Positions 16,387 through 24,357 of a stretch of 33,304 nt of DNA are shown one piece after another. The DNA comes from Chloroflexi bacterium GWB2_54_36 (GTDB lineage Bacteria; Chloroflexota; Anaerolineae; Anaerolineales; Anaerolineaceae), in the NCBI GenBank assembly GCA_001796355.1, contig MGMG01000019.1:1-33304 (forward strand), read 5' to 3'. The stretch's first letter is position 1. Every line of letters starts with the position of its first letter. The position numbers were made by a program, and so were the translations under genes. The notes beneath the pieces were generated by a model that was not told where the DNA came from, ran no database searches, and worked only from the letters and a program-made list of their open reading frames with translations.

Positions 16387-17957
16387 GATGCAGCCCTCAG
16401 ATCAGCAGTTTCTTCCGCCTGGATGCCGCTCATCAAGCGGCCGATGACGTATTTGTCGAAATCCTTGCGGGCAAGAATGCCCACGATTTGACCGCGGTAA
16501 AGTACAGCAATTCGGTCGCAGATCAGCAGTAGTTCGTCCAGATCCTCGGAGATAAGCAGAGTCGAGGCGCCGGTTTCCTTGCGCTCGAGCATTTTGTTGT
16601 ACACAAAATCCATCGAGGGGATGTCCAGCCCACGGGTGGGGTTATGCGCCACCATCAAATGCGAATTCATAGAGAATGCCCGCGCAATCATCACGCGCTG
16701 GATATTGCCGCCGGACAGGTTGCCGCCCGGGTCTTCCGGACCGTTGGTCTTGATTTTATATTCGCCGATATAACCGCGAACTTTGTCATAAACTGTGTCC
16801 CATTTGATAAAGCTGCCCTCGCAATACGGTTCCTGGCGGTGGTAGCCAAGGATCAGGTTTTGCGCCACATTGGCTTTCGGGAGAAAACCGTCATGCAGCC
16901 GATCCTCAGGGATATAGGATATCCAGTCCTTCAACAGCTCGCAGACCGGAACATCGGTCACGTCCTGGCCCTTCATCAAAATTTTTCCTTCGGTAGGAAT
17001 GACGACCCCCGTGACGCATTCAGCCAGTTCGCGCTGACCATTGCCGGCTACGCCAGCGACGCCAAAGAGCTCCCCTTGCCTGATCTGGAAGTTAAGTCCC
17101 GCTAAGCGCGAGATGCCTTCCTTGGTTTTTAAGCCTACATCGTGCATTTCCAGCGCAGGGGTTGCACTTTCATCTACTGCGGTATTGGCCATCGAACCAT
17201 GCGAGAAATACACGCTACCTTCGATTTTCATCTGGTCGCCGACCATCGCTCGCACGAAAATCTCTTCCGAGGCTTCGGCGCGGGTGAGCGAAGTGATGTT
17301 GCGCCCTTCGCGCAGTACCGTGATGCGGTCGCAGACATGCAAAACTTCACGCAACTTATGAGTAATGAAAACAATGCTGAGACCTTCATTGACGATGACC
17401 CGCAATGATTCAAACAGGTCATCGACTTCCTGCGGGGTAAGGTTGGTGGTTGGCTCATCCAGGATAAGCACTTCGACGCCGCGATAAAGCGCCTTTAAAA
17501 TTTCAACCTTTTGCCGGGTCCCAACTGGCAATGTATCCACCACGGCGTTTGGATCAACCGGCAGGCGAAAGCGATTACCCAAATCAATGATCTTCTGGGC
17601 TTCGGCGCTCAATTTCATAGTAACTGGGTGAGACACATCCGTTCCGAGAACAATGTTCTCCAGAACCGTGTAGCTGCCAATCTGTAAAAAGTGTTGATGC
17701 ACCATTCCAATACCGTGAGTGATCGCATCTTTGGGGCCTTGAATATTCAATTTCTGGCCGTGGAAATTTATGTCGCCATCATCTCTGCGGTAAAGGCCGT
17801 AAAGGACATTCATCAGCGTTGTCTTACCAGCGCCGTTGCCGCCCAACAGCCCGTGGATCTCGCCAGGATATAACGAGAAGGACACGCTGTCGAGCGCGAC
17901 GTTTTTGTCGAATACTTTACGGATATTGCGAAGTTCAAGGATTGCTTCTTTTTCCAT
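16383..17957 (-). CDS. ABC importer ATPase with two nucleotide-binding domains (YufO/NupO-like)
   Basis: A 524-residue double-domain ATPase, the usual form for nucleoside/sugar importers of the BMP class. Domain 1 has Walker A GGNGAGKTT, a signature LPVGTRQKVEI and Walker B VLILDEPT. Domain 2 has a degenerate Walker A (GVAGNGQREL) but a canonical signature LSGGNIQRVMIARAF and an altered Walker B (LMVAHNPTRGLD), so only the first site is likely fully catalytic, as is usual for this family. The ATG at 17957 has AAGG upstream. A 198-base gap with a hairpin separates it from the binding-protein gene. Confidence 0.93.
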   Translation of the reverse strand: MEKEAILELRNIRKVFDKNVALDSVSFSLYPGEIHGLLGGNGAGKTTLMNVLYGLYRRDDGDINFHGQKLNIQGPKDAITHGIGMVHQHFLQIGSYTVLENIVLGTDVSHPVTMKLSAEAQKIIDLGNRFRLPVDPNAVVDTLPVGTRQKVEILKALYRGVEVLILDEPTTNLTPQEVDDLFESLRVIVNEGLSIVFITHKLREVLHVCDRITVLREGRNITSLTRAEASEEIFVRAMVGDQMKIEGSVYFSHGSMANTAVDESATPALEMHDVGLKTKEGISRLAGLNFQIRQGELFGVAGVAGNGQRELAECVTGVVIPTEGKILMKGQDVTDVPVCELLKDWISYIPEDRLHDGFLPKANVAQNLILGYHRQEPYCEGSFIKWDTVYDKVRGYIGEYKIKTNGPEDPGGNLSGGNIQRVMIARAFSMNSHLMVAHNPTRGLDIPSMDFVYNKMLERKETGASTLLISEDLDELLLICDRIAVLYRGQIVGILARKDFDKYVIGRLMSGIQAEETADLRAAS

Positions 17958-18070
17958 CTGGTTCTACCTTAAAGTTCAATTTGGACTTCAGAAACGCAGC
18001 ACAAACATACATTCATCATACCGGCGGGAATCTACCATCCCGCGGATTTACTGCCATGCCTACTATTAAG

Positions 18071-18123
18071 AAAAGGGTTTCCGGCGCCCCAACCGAATGG
18101 TGTGCCCCCGGAAACCCCTTTTC
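18071..18123 (-). terminator. Hairpin between binding-protein gene and ATPase gene
   Basis: AAAAGGGTTTCCGG pairs with CCGGAAACCCCTTTT across a 23-base loop, giving T-rich tails. It lies 33 bases after the binding-protein stop. Such hairpins often cause partial termination so the binding protein is made in excess over the transporter core. Confidence 0.7.
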
Positions 18124-18155
18124 GTACAGCGTTGCTTTAAAAGACTGAGCGGGTA

Positions 18156-19169
18156 CTACTTAACTTCACTGATGTCTTTCACGACATTGATTTTGCCGGC
18201 AACCAGATCGGCCAGAATGGCTTCGACCTCAGTGACGACCGCAGGGTCGACATTGCTGATCGGAGTCTGGAGAGCTACGCCCGTATCAAAGCCGAGGGGA
18301 TAGTAGCCGCCGGTCTCGCCAGCCTGGATCTTTGCGTAGATGTCTGCCAGAGGGCCTGCGAAGTCGTACAGCAAAGCGGTGACGTAATTGTCAGGAGCAT
18401 ATTCTTTTTTGTCGGTGTATTTCACGGTTACGAGGACTTTCTCCGGGGCAGCTTTGACCGCCTCAAAGACACCGAACATGCCCAGGTTGAGTGCACCCAT
18501 CAGTACGTCAGCGCCTTCGGCGATCAGCGCATCAGCTACCTGGCGACCTTTGGTCGGGTCGTTCAGATCGCCCGCCCAGACAGCCTTCAATTCAACATCC
18601 AGTCCTGAGTCATCAATAGCCTGCTGGATTGCATGTGCCTCGGCATACGAGAACGGCAGAGTTACGCCGCCGATGTACCCGATAACGCCAGTTTTGGTGG
18701 CGCGGGCAGCCAGGGCGCCAATACCGTAGAAACCGACATGGAAGTTGCGGTCGATGAACCACAGATTGGCAGGCGGATTCTCGAGGGGAGCATCGCCTTC
18801 AGCGATGAAGATAACCTCAGGGAACTGGGGAGCCAGTTCGATGGTCTGGTTGACGAATTGACCCCCGTGGGTCCAAACGATATTGAATCCCCCATCAATG
18901 TATTCGCGCATAACGCGGTCAACATCCGGAACGGCAACGCTTTCAGAATAAGCGGTTTCGATGCCGGTCTTTTCCTGCAGTTGGGTTACCCCAACGTAAG
19001 CCAGGGTGTTGTAATCGGCATCAGTGATGACGCCGGGGAAAATTGCAGCCAATTTATAAGTCTTGGCCGCCGGCGCTTCCGTGCTGGTGGTCGCTGCAGG
19101 AGCGCATTGAGCTGCTAATACGGATACCAAGAGCAGCACGAACAAAACCATGTAACGTGACTTTCGCAT
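18156..19169 (-). CDS. BMP-family substrate-binding lipoprotein of the ABC importer
   Basis: A 337-residue extracytoplasmic binding protein of the BMP/TmpC/PnrA family, many of which bind purine nucleosides. It has a signal peptide (MRKSRYMVLFVLLLVSVLAAQC) with lipobox LAAQC, so Cys should be lipidated; Gln at -1 is unusual in general. The ATG at 19169 follows GGAGGTAG; an upstream extension has no ribosome site. Conserved BMP features include FPGVITDADYNTLAYVG and the distal GALNLGMFGVFEA. Ligand-binding positions cannot be assigned confidently, so the substrate (nucleoside or sugar) stays open. It heads the operon, with a good promoter and dyads upstream. Confidence 0.9.
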   Translation of the reverse strand: MRKSRYMVLFVLLLVSVLAAQCAPAATTSTEAPAAKTYKLAAIFPGVITDADYNTLAYVGVTQLQEKTGIETAYSESVAVPDVDRVMREYIDGGFNIVWTHGGQFVNQTIELAPQFPEVIFIAEGDAPLENPPANLWFIDRNFHVGFYGIGALAARATKTGVIGYIGGVTLPFSYAEAHAIQQAIDDSGLDVELKAVWAGDLNDPTKGRQVADALIAEGADVLMGALNLGMFGVFEAVKAAPEKVLVTVKYTDKKEYAPDNYVTALLYDFAGPLADIYAKIQAGETGGYYPLGFDTGVALQTPISNVDPAVVTEVEAILADLVAGKINVVKDISEVK

Positions 19170-19235
19170 ATCTACCTCCGGGGGATTAAATTGAGGGGAT
19201 TTGGGGATTGTTGCCTGTCTAACCAAGGCTACTTA

Positions 19236-19263
19236 ATATTAATCGCATCTTACACAGTGTCAA
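19236..19263 (-). promoter_or_regulatory. Promoter of the BMP/ABC importer operon
   Basis: TTGACA (19258-19263) and TAATAT (19236-19241) are 16 bases apart on the minus strand, about 70 bases upstream of the lipoprotein start. The match to a housekeeping promoter is close. Confidence 0.7.
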
Positions 19264-19297
19264 TTGTAATATATCACCCTTTAGGACACATAGTGTC
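19252..19297. promoter_or_regulatory. Paired GACAC/GTGTC dyads at the importer promoter
   Basis: GACAC-ATA-GTGTC (19285-19297) lies upstream of the -35 box and ACAC-A-GTGTC (19252-19261) overlaps it. The shared half-site and their placement suggest an operator for an unidentified regulator. Confidence 0.5.
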
Positions 19298-19440
19298 ACT
19301 GTCTGACAATTCATTCGATTATTCAGCCAAATTCTGGCTCAAAGATCGCCTGTCTTAGAGGTAATCCAGTCGATTTGCCAATAATTGGATAGGTCTAATC
19401 ATGTTTGACCTCACTATAATGGAATCAAAGAGGTCAACAA

Positions 19441-20019
19441 TTGTTATTGATTGCTTTGCTTTCTGCTTATCTTTTGGGGTCGATTCCAACTGCCTTGCTG
19501 GTTACGCGAAAACTGGGAGGCGTAGACATCCGCACCGTGGGCGACGGCAATATGGGCGCACATAACGTCAAGGCGCAATTTGGCTGGCGAGCGGGGATTG
19601 TCGTAGCTGCGGTAGACTTTTCAAAAGGCGCTTTAGCCGTGGCCATTGCGCAGCTGCTTTCGCTTGCATTAGGCTGGCAGATACTGGCATTGGGATTTGC
19701 GGTATTGGGTCATGACTTTCCCATTTTTGCCGGGTTGCACGGCGGTCAGGGTTTGGCAACCACGCTTGGCGGGCTATTGATGCTGGCCAATTTTGAAATG
19801 CTGGTGGGCTTGATCATCTATGGGGTGTTGTACTTGATCACCCGGAATTCAGACCTGGGAGCTGGAATCGGCACCGGAATAGCCGTGCTTTTAATGTGGC
19901 TGCGCGGGCAGCAACTGCTATTGGTGCTTGGGGCAGTCATGGTTATTTTAATCATCCCGGCCAAATTCATGCTCGACCGTCCGCGCCGCGCGCATATTCA
20001 TTCCAAAGTCTATAAATAA
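19441..20019 (+). CDS. plsY: Acyl-phosphate:glycerol-3-phosphate acyltransferase (PlsY-like)
   Basis: A 192-residue integral membrane enzyme that acylates glycerol-3-phosphate using acyl-phosphate, the first step of phospholipid synthesis. The three PlsY motifs are visible: GSIPTALLVTR near residue 12, GDGNMGAHNVKAQFGW (canonical GSGNxGaTN), and LGHDFPIFAGLHGGQGLATTLG. Some positions differ from the usual (GNMGAHN rather than GNxGATN), so this may be a divergent paralogue. The start is TTG at 19441, supported by AGAGGT just upstream, because no ATG lies nearby. The gene is monocistronic on the plus strand, divergent from the importer operon. Confidence 0.82.
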   Translation: MLLIALLSAYLLGSIPTALLVTRKLGGVDIRTVGDGNMGAHNVKAQFGWRAGIVVAAVDFSKGALAVAIAQLLSLALGWQILALGFAVLGHDFPIFAGLHGGQGLATTLGGLLMLANFEMLVGLIIYGVLYLITRNSDLGAGIGTGIAVLLMWLRGQQLLLVLGAVMVILIIPAKFMLDRPRRAHIHSKVYK

Positions 20020-20049
20020 CACGCCATCACCTTCAACGGCCGCCGGTTG

Positions 20050-20301
20050 CTGCCCGCACTCACAGAGCACCCTTCGGGTGGGGCAATCTGTGATTGAGCC
20101 TGCCTGCACAGAGCTTGTCGAACGTGTCGAAGCACGGGCGCGCAATCCCTCTCGCTTCGCTCGCTCACAGAGCGCCCTGCCCGCAGGGCACCCTGTGGGT
20201 GTGGGCGGAGATGCACAGACCGCGATGCGCGCCCCTACCCGCCAGTCGGAGCGTTATGTAGCCCAAATTTCCAATTTGCGTGGGCAAGCTGGCAGCTTGC
20301 C
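20050..20301. repeat. Mosaic of short dyads between PlsY and E1 alpha genes
   Basis: Most of the 309-base gap is short palindromic or repeated sequence. CTGCCCGCACTCACAGAGCA (from 20050) and GGGCACCCTGTGGGTGTGGG (20186-20205) recur together at 24166-24235. GAGCTTGTCGAACGTGTCGAAGC near 20110 in pieces is a common dispersed type, and GGCAAGCTG/CAGCTTGCC (20283-20301) forms a hairpin followed by GGCCTTTT. No gene is seen. Confidence 0.55.
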
Positions 20302-20328
20302 TGGCCTTTTATCGATTAAAATCAACCC

Positions 20329-21222
20329 ATGACTGACGCGCTGGCGCTTTACCGCAGCCTCGTTCTCATTCGCCGCTTCGAAGAAACCATCCTGGCCGAG
20401 TACCGCCGCGGAGCGTTCAGCGGCACCACCCACACTTACATCGGGCAGGAAGCCAACGCCGTGGGGGTTATCACCAACCTGCAACCCGACGACATTGTGG
20501 TCAGTAACCATCGCTGTCATGGTCATTTTCTGGCCTACGGCGGCGATCCGCGGGCGCTGTTCGGTGAATTGATGGGGCGGGTCACCGGGGTTTGCGGCGG
20601 CCGCGGCGGCTCGCAGCACCTGCACTGGCGTAATTTCTATTCAAACGGCATCCTGGGCAGCACCCTGCCTTTGGCGACCGGAATCGCCCTGGCCGAGAAA
20701 ATGCAGGGGCGCCAAACCATTACCACGGTGTTTGCCGGCGATGGTGCGCTGGGCGAAGGCAGCGTCTATGAGGCGTTCAACTTTGCCAGTCTGTGGGGCA
20801 CGCCTTTGCTGATCGTGATCGAAAACAACCATATCGCCCAGACTACGCCCCTCGCGCTGGGATTGGCCGGCAGCATTGCCGGTCGTCTGACAGCCTTCGG
20901 CATCCCAAGCTGCGCGGTAAGCACCTCTGACGTACTTGAAATCTCTTCGACCGCCCAGGCGCTGATCGCGGAGGTCCGCCATTCGCAGCGTCCGCAAGCT
21001 TTGATCATCGATTCCGCGCGTTTCGGCCCGCATTCCAAGTCCGACGATACCCGTCCCGTCGAAATGATCGAGGAATTGCGCCGCACTCGTGATCCCCTGA
21101 CTATTCACGGTAACCGCCTGGCAGTAAGTGCCCGTCAGGCCGTAGATACTGAAATAGTGGCACTGGTGCGCGCTGCCTTCGAGCAGGCCTTGAGCGACCC
21201 GCCCGCCGGAGGTGCGCTATGA
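20329..21222 (+). CDS. Thiamine-diphosphate-dependent 2-oxoacid dehydrogenase E1, alpha subunit
   Basis: A 297-residue alpha subunit of a pyruvate/acetoin/branched-chain-type dehydrogenase E1, which decarboxylates a 2-oxo acid and passes the acyl group to a lipoyl domain. It has the HxxHG-like motif SNHRCHGHFLA, GGRGGSQHL, and the ThDP motif starting GDGALGEG and ending IENNH. It is slightly short for the family, mainly at the C-terminus. The stop overlaps the E1 beta start as ATGA, so the subunits are co-translated. It heads a three-gene unit with E1 beta and the lipoyl-acyltransferase fusion. The substrate cannot be set from sequence. Confidence 0.9.
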   Translation: MTDALALYRSLVLIRRFEETILAEYRRGAFSGTTHTYIGQEANAVGVITNLQPDDIVVSNHRCHGHFLAYGGDPRALFGELMGRVTGVCGGRGGSQHLHWRNFYSNGILGSTLPLATGIALAEKMQGRQTITTVFAGDGALGEGSVYEAFNFASLWGTPLLIVIENNHIAQTTPLALGLAGSIAGRLTAFGIPSCAVSTSDVLEISSTAQALIAEVRHSQRPQALIIDSARFGPHSKSDDTRPVEMIEELRRTRDPLTIHGNRLAVSARQAVDTEIVALVRAAFEQALSDPPAGGAL

Positions 21223-22238
21223 CCTCCGTGCTGGATGCCCTCAACAACGGTCTGCAGCGCGCGCTGACGGACGACTCGCGTGTGGTATTGCTCGGCGAGG
21301 ATATCCTGGATCCATACGGCGGTGCTTTCAAGGTGACGCGCGGGCTTTCGACTGTCTTCCCCGAGCGGGTCCTGACCACGCCGGTTTCGGAAGCCGGCAT
21401 GACCGGGCTGGCAGCCGGGATGGCACTGCGCGGCCTTCGGCCAATAGTCGAAATCATGTTCGGTGATTTCAGCACCCTGGCAGTCGATCCGCTGGTCAAC
21501 ACGGCGGCCAAGCTGCGCTGGATGTACAACGATCAGGTGTCGGTTCCGCTGGTAGTGCGCACACCCATGGGCGGGCGGCGCGGTTACGGGCCGACGCATT
21601 CACAATCCATCGAAAAACTCTTCCTGGGCGTGCCCGGGCTGCGGGTGGTGGCTGCCAGCCATTTTGGCGACCCCGGCGAGTTGCTCTACCGCGCCATTTT
21701 ACGGCAGGATGACCCATTGGTTTTTGTTGAACACAAGCTGCTCTACGGCCTGCAGGTGATCGATGCTGCGGCTGCCAGCGACTTCGAGATCGAACGCTCC
21801 GGCAGCGCCGAACTCTTCCCGGCTTACCGCCTGACTGTGCGCGGTGCGCCGCCGCCAACTCTCACCCTGGCTACCTACGGCTATATGGCCGAACTGGCGC
21901 GCCAGGCGCTGGTCAAGCTGGCCTTTGAACGCGAGATATTTACCGAATTGATCGTCCTTACCCAGTTGGCGCCACTCGATGCCGCACCCATCCTGGAGTC
22001 GGCCAGCCGCACCGGCCGCCTGTTGACCATCGAGGAAGGTACCTTATCGGCTGGTTGGGGGGCCGAGGTGCTGGCGCGCTGCAGCGAGTCGCTGGGCAGC
22101 CGGTTGGCGGCTGCCGGGCGCGTGGCGGCAATCGAAACGCCCATCCCGGCGGCTGCCGGGCTGGAACGCCGTACCCTGCCCGAAGTGGACGATATCCTCC
22201 GCGAGGCTGAAAAGATTGGAGCGCAGCCGCATGCCTGA
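21219..22238 (+). CDS. Thiamine-diphosphate-dependent 2-oxoacid dehydrogenase E1, beta subunit
   Basis: A 339-residue beta subunit that forms the alpha2beta2 E1 with the preceding gene product. Family motifs include LLGEDILDPYGGAFKVTRGL, TTPVSEAGMTGLAAGMAL, the DPLVNTAAKLRWM segment and GYGPTHSQSIEKLFLGVPGL with the active-site His. Its ATG overlaps the upstream stop (ATGA), and its own 3' end overlaps the start of the fusion gene by 8 bases. Full length for the family. Tight packing of the three genes argues that the E1 works on the lipoyl domain of the fusion. Confidence 0.92.
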   Translation: MTSVLDALNNGLQRALTDDSRVVLLGEDILDPYGGAFKVTRGLSTVFPERVLTTPVSEAGMTGLAAGMALRGLRPIVEIMFGDFSTLAVDPLVNTAAKLRWMYNDQVSVPLVVRTPMGGRRGYGPTHSQSIEKLFLGVPGLRVVAASHFGDPGELLYRAILRQDDPLVFVEHKLLYGLQVIDAAAASDFEIERSGSAELFPAYRLTVRGAPPPTLTLATYGYMAELARQALVKLAFEREIFTELIVLTQLAPLDAAPILESASRTGRLLTIEEGTLSAGWGAEVLARCSESLGSRLAAAGRVAAIETPIPAAAGLERRTLPEVDDILREAEKIGAQPHA

Positions 22239-23319
22239 CCTGATCCCGGTTCTCATTCCGCAGCTTAATCCCAATGAACGCGAGGCGCTGCTGATTGACT
22301 TGCGCGTTCAAAACGGTCAAAAGATCCAGGCTGGCGATGCGCTGGCGGTGCTGGAAACCACCAAATCGACGTTGGAATTGGCGTCAGACTATGCCGGGTA
22401 TGTGCTCGGGCTGGCTTTTGGCCGGGGAGATACGGTCATGGCCGGCGAAGTGTTGTGCTACCTGGGCGACGCCCCCGACTTGCCGTTGCCGCCTGCGCCC
22501 CAAGCCCCCAGCGAAACAGCCGCGGATGAACTGCCCGCTGGACTGCGCATTACCCAACCGGCGCTGGCGTTGGTCCGCTCTCTGGGCGTCGACATGAACC
22601 AACTACCCCGCAATACCCTGGTGACTGAAACCGTGGTACGCAAGTTCAGCCCTGCCGCAGTAGTCTTGCCGGAGACCGCATTCGATGCCAATGGGTTGAT
22701 CATTTACGGCGGCGGCGGCCACGGAAAATCGCTGGTGGACCTGGCGCGGCTGCTGGACACCTACCGCGTGGTTGGCATTGTGGATGACGGTTTGCCTGTT
22801 GGCGCTGAGGTGCTGGGCGTACCGGTGCTGGGCGGCAGCACGGTTCTGGAGGAGTTGTATTCGCGCGGTCTGCGGCTGGCAGTCAATGCTGTGGGCGGAA
22901 TTGGCAATCTTGCCCCGCGCCTGAAAGTGTTCGAGCGGCTGGCTCAGGTCGGTTTTGGCTTTCCGACCCTGATTCATCCGACCGCGATGGTCGAAGCCAG
23001 CGCCCAACTGGGAGCAGGCGTGCAGGTCTTTGCGCATGCTTACATTGGCAGCGCGGCCCAGGTAGGGTTTGGTTGCATTGTCAACACCGGCGCGATTGTT
23101 TCGCATGACTGCGTGCTGGCAGACATCGTCAATATTTCACCGGGCGCCATGCTGGCGGGTTCGGTGCGCGTTGGTGAGCGCACGCTGATTGGCATGGGGG
23201 TGACTGTCAACCTGGACGTTGAGGTCGGCGCGGGAGCCCGTATCGGCAACGGCGCCACGGTCAAGTCCGCGGTTCCGGCTGGCGGCGTGGTCCGCGCGGG
23301 CAGCGTTTGGCCGGAATAA
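22231..23319 (+). CDS. Lipoyl domain / E3-binding-like segment / NeuD-PglD-type acyltransferase fusion
   Basis: A 362-residue fusion. Residues 1-80 form a lipoyl domain with the lipoylation Lys at 45 in LETTKSTLEL. Residues 82-100 are a Pro/Ala linker. Residues 103-140 resemble a peripheral subunit-binding domain (TQPALALVRSLGVDMNQL), though the second half is degenerate. From 155 on it is a NeuD/PglD-type sugar acetyltransferase: nucleotide-fold start LIIYGGGGHGKSLVDLA, IVDDG, then hexapeptide repeats from about 245 with probable catalytic His292 in NTGAIVSHDCVLAD and SPGAMLAG. There is no E2 catalytic domain with its HxxxDG motif. The ATG at 22231 has GGAG upstream; a TTG 15 bases earlier is less likely. 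The close coupling to the E1 genes suggests direct use of acyl groups made by E1. The acceptor is unknown. Confidence 0.85.
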   Translation: MPDLIPVLIPQLNPNEREALLIDLRVQNGQKIQAGDALAVLETTKSTLELASDYAGYVLGLAFGRGDTVMAGEVLCYLGDAPDLPLPPAPQAPSETAADELPAGLRITQPALALVRSLGVDMNQLPRNTLVTETVVRKFSPAAVVLPETAFDANGLIIYGGGGHGKSLVDLARLLDTYRVVGIVDDGLPVGAEVLGVPVLGGSTVLEELYSRGLRLAVNAVGGIGNLAPRLKVFERLAQVGFGFPTLIHPTAMVEASAQLGAGVQVFAHAYIGSAAQVGFGCIVNTGAIVSHDCVLADIVNISPGAMLAGSVRVGERTLIGMGVTVNLDVEVGAGARIGNGATVKSAVPAGGVVRAGSVWPE

Positions 23320-23450
23320 TTTCCCGCTGTCGTCCGTTTGTCGCAGATTGGATTGTCCGCAGGGCGCTCTGCGAGTGAGGGCACACTAAAAGGCAATAAA
23401 ATAGACGAAGATTAATCGCCCCAAATTCGACAAGGCTATTCATTCCAATA

Positions 23451-23518
23451 TGTTGGATTTCGGGGCTGCCTAGATTATTGCCAAACAAAGACCCGGGGTG
23501 CCCCTCAATCCAACCTAC
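23451..23518. repeat. Dispersed ~70-bp inverted repeat, copy 2
   Basis: It runs from TGTTGGATTTCGGGG to CCCCTCAATCCAACCTAC, as at 2689-2757, with a diverged centre. It sits between the fusion gene stop and the fluoride riboswitch. Confidence 0.7.
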
Positions 23519-23540
23519 GTTTTTTACAGCCATAAGGGTG

Positions 23541-23546
23541 TACAAT
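23541..23546 (+). promoter_or_regulatory. Candidate -10 box of the fluC transcript
   Basis: TACAAT lies about ten bases before the riboswitch begins. No convincing -35 is visible; the expected position falls at the edge of the dispersed repeat. Confidence 0.4.
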
Positions 23547-23552
23547 ACCCCG

Positions 23553-23602
23553 CTGTGGTGATGGAGTCCACCCTTAACCGCTTCGTGCTGATGACTCCTG
23601 CA
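23553..23602 (+). ncRNA. Fluoride riboswitch (crcB motif)
   Basis: The aptamer consensus is clear: GGTGATGGAGTCCACC forms the first helix and loop, followed by TTAACCGC and the distal GCTGATGACTCCTGC. GGAGTC can pair with GACTCC to give the characteristic pseudoknot. It lies directly upstream of a fluoride channel gene, the expected target. Fluoride binding should raise expression of the channel. Several in-frame ATG codons upstream of the true start fall inside this RNA. Confidence 0.93.
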
Positions 23603-23629
23603 TTTCATCCGAATCGAGATTTCTTAACA

Positions 23630-24013
23630 TTGGAAAAGATATTCCTTATCGGTACCGGCGGGTTTATTGGCGCCGTGATGCGTTACCTGGTCGGCAATGC
23701 CGCCCAGAGCTGGAGTAAAAGCCAAAATTTCCCAATTGGAACATTAATCGTCAACCTGATCGGCTGCCTGGTGATTGGGTTTCTTTCGCATGTCGGTGAA
23801 AACAGCCGGGTGATCACCCCAGAGGCGCGCTCTTTCCTGTTCATCGGCATCCTCGGCGCTTTTACCACTTTTTCCACTTTTAGCAACGAGACGGTCAACT
23901 TATTCCGCGAAGGGCAGGGGTTTTACTCCGCACTTAACATTGCCGCGCACATTTTTATCGGACTGGCAGCAGTATGGGTTGGGCGGCAAGCCGCTTTGAT
24001 GATCTGGCGGTAA
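23630..24013 (+). CDS. crcB: Fluoride ion channel FluC/CrcB
   Basis: A 127-residue inner-membrane fluoride channel of four helices that works as a dual-topology dimer and protects from fluoride toxicity. Family motifs: TGGFIGAVMRYLVG at the N-terminus, FPIGTLIVNLIGCLVIGFL with the conserved Asn, and GILGAFTTFSTFSNE with the Phe/Thr/Ser pore track. I chose the TTG at 23630 (protein EKIFLIGTGG...) because it gives the normal family length; the longer reading from 23498 crosses the riboswitch and adds 44 unrelated residues. No strong ribosome site is visible before it. Regulation is by the fluoride riboswitch. Confidence 0.93.
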   Translation: MEKIFLIGTGGFIGAVMRYLVGNAAQSWSKSQNFPIGTLIVNLIGCLVIGFLSHVGENSRVITPEARSFLFIGILGAFTTFSTFSNETVNLFREGQGFYSALNIAAHIFIGLAAVWVGRQAALMIWR

Positions 24014-24025
24014 CGCGGCCGTGTA

Positions 24026-24100
24026 GGGTGTGTTCGACCCGGGCGATCAACCCTACCTGAAGCGCGGCCACACCCAAAGGGAAACTGGTGGGTCGAACGC
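24026..24100. repeat. Dyad repeats downstream of fluC
   Basis: GTAGGGTGTGTTCGACCC faces CAACCCTAC and later GGGTCGAACGCACC, so several short inverted pairs overlap. It resembles dispersed repeats and encodes nothing. Confidence 0.45.
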
Positions 24101-24165
24101 ACCGCGCCTTCGGGGACAGATTAATTCGGTGCGTTTACAGTATGAACGCGCCCAATAAAACTTTA

Positions 24166-24235
24166 GTTGTCATGCTGCCTGCACTCACAAAGCAACTTTG
24201 GTTGGGCACCCTGTGGGTGTGGGCAGGGTGACAAC
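24166..24235. repeat. 70-bp imperfect inverted repeat related to 20050-20206
   Basis: GTTGTCATGCTGCCTGCACT at the left pairs imperfectly with the right end GTGTGGGCAGGGTGACAAC. Its inner parts, GCACTCACAAAGCA and GGGCACCCTGTGGGTGTGGG (24204-24223), recur at 20050-20206. A further hairpin, GGGCCGACAC and GAGGTCGGCCC, follows at about 24259-24281. The rest of 24014-24423 holds no gene. Confidence 0.6.
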
Positions 24236-24357
24236 ATCGATCCACAATTGTTTTCGCGGGCCGACACGGAGGTCGGCCCCTACGAAAAAATGTCTGCCAC
24301 GCTGCACACCGGGCAGGACGACAAAAGTCGCTCCTGTTATGAGCACTATCGCGTAAA

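Noticed and set aside
20254-21108. Long minus-strand open frames under the E1 alpha gene
   Set aside because: They are antisense to a clear E1 alpha gene with overlapping operon structure, and their products have no family features.
23498-23629. Upstream N-terminal extension of the fluoride channel
   Set aside because: The extension crosses a fluoride riboswitch and the edge of a dispersed repeat, and would make the protein far longer than the family norm.
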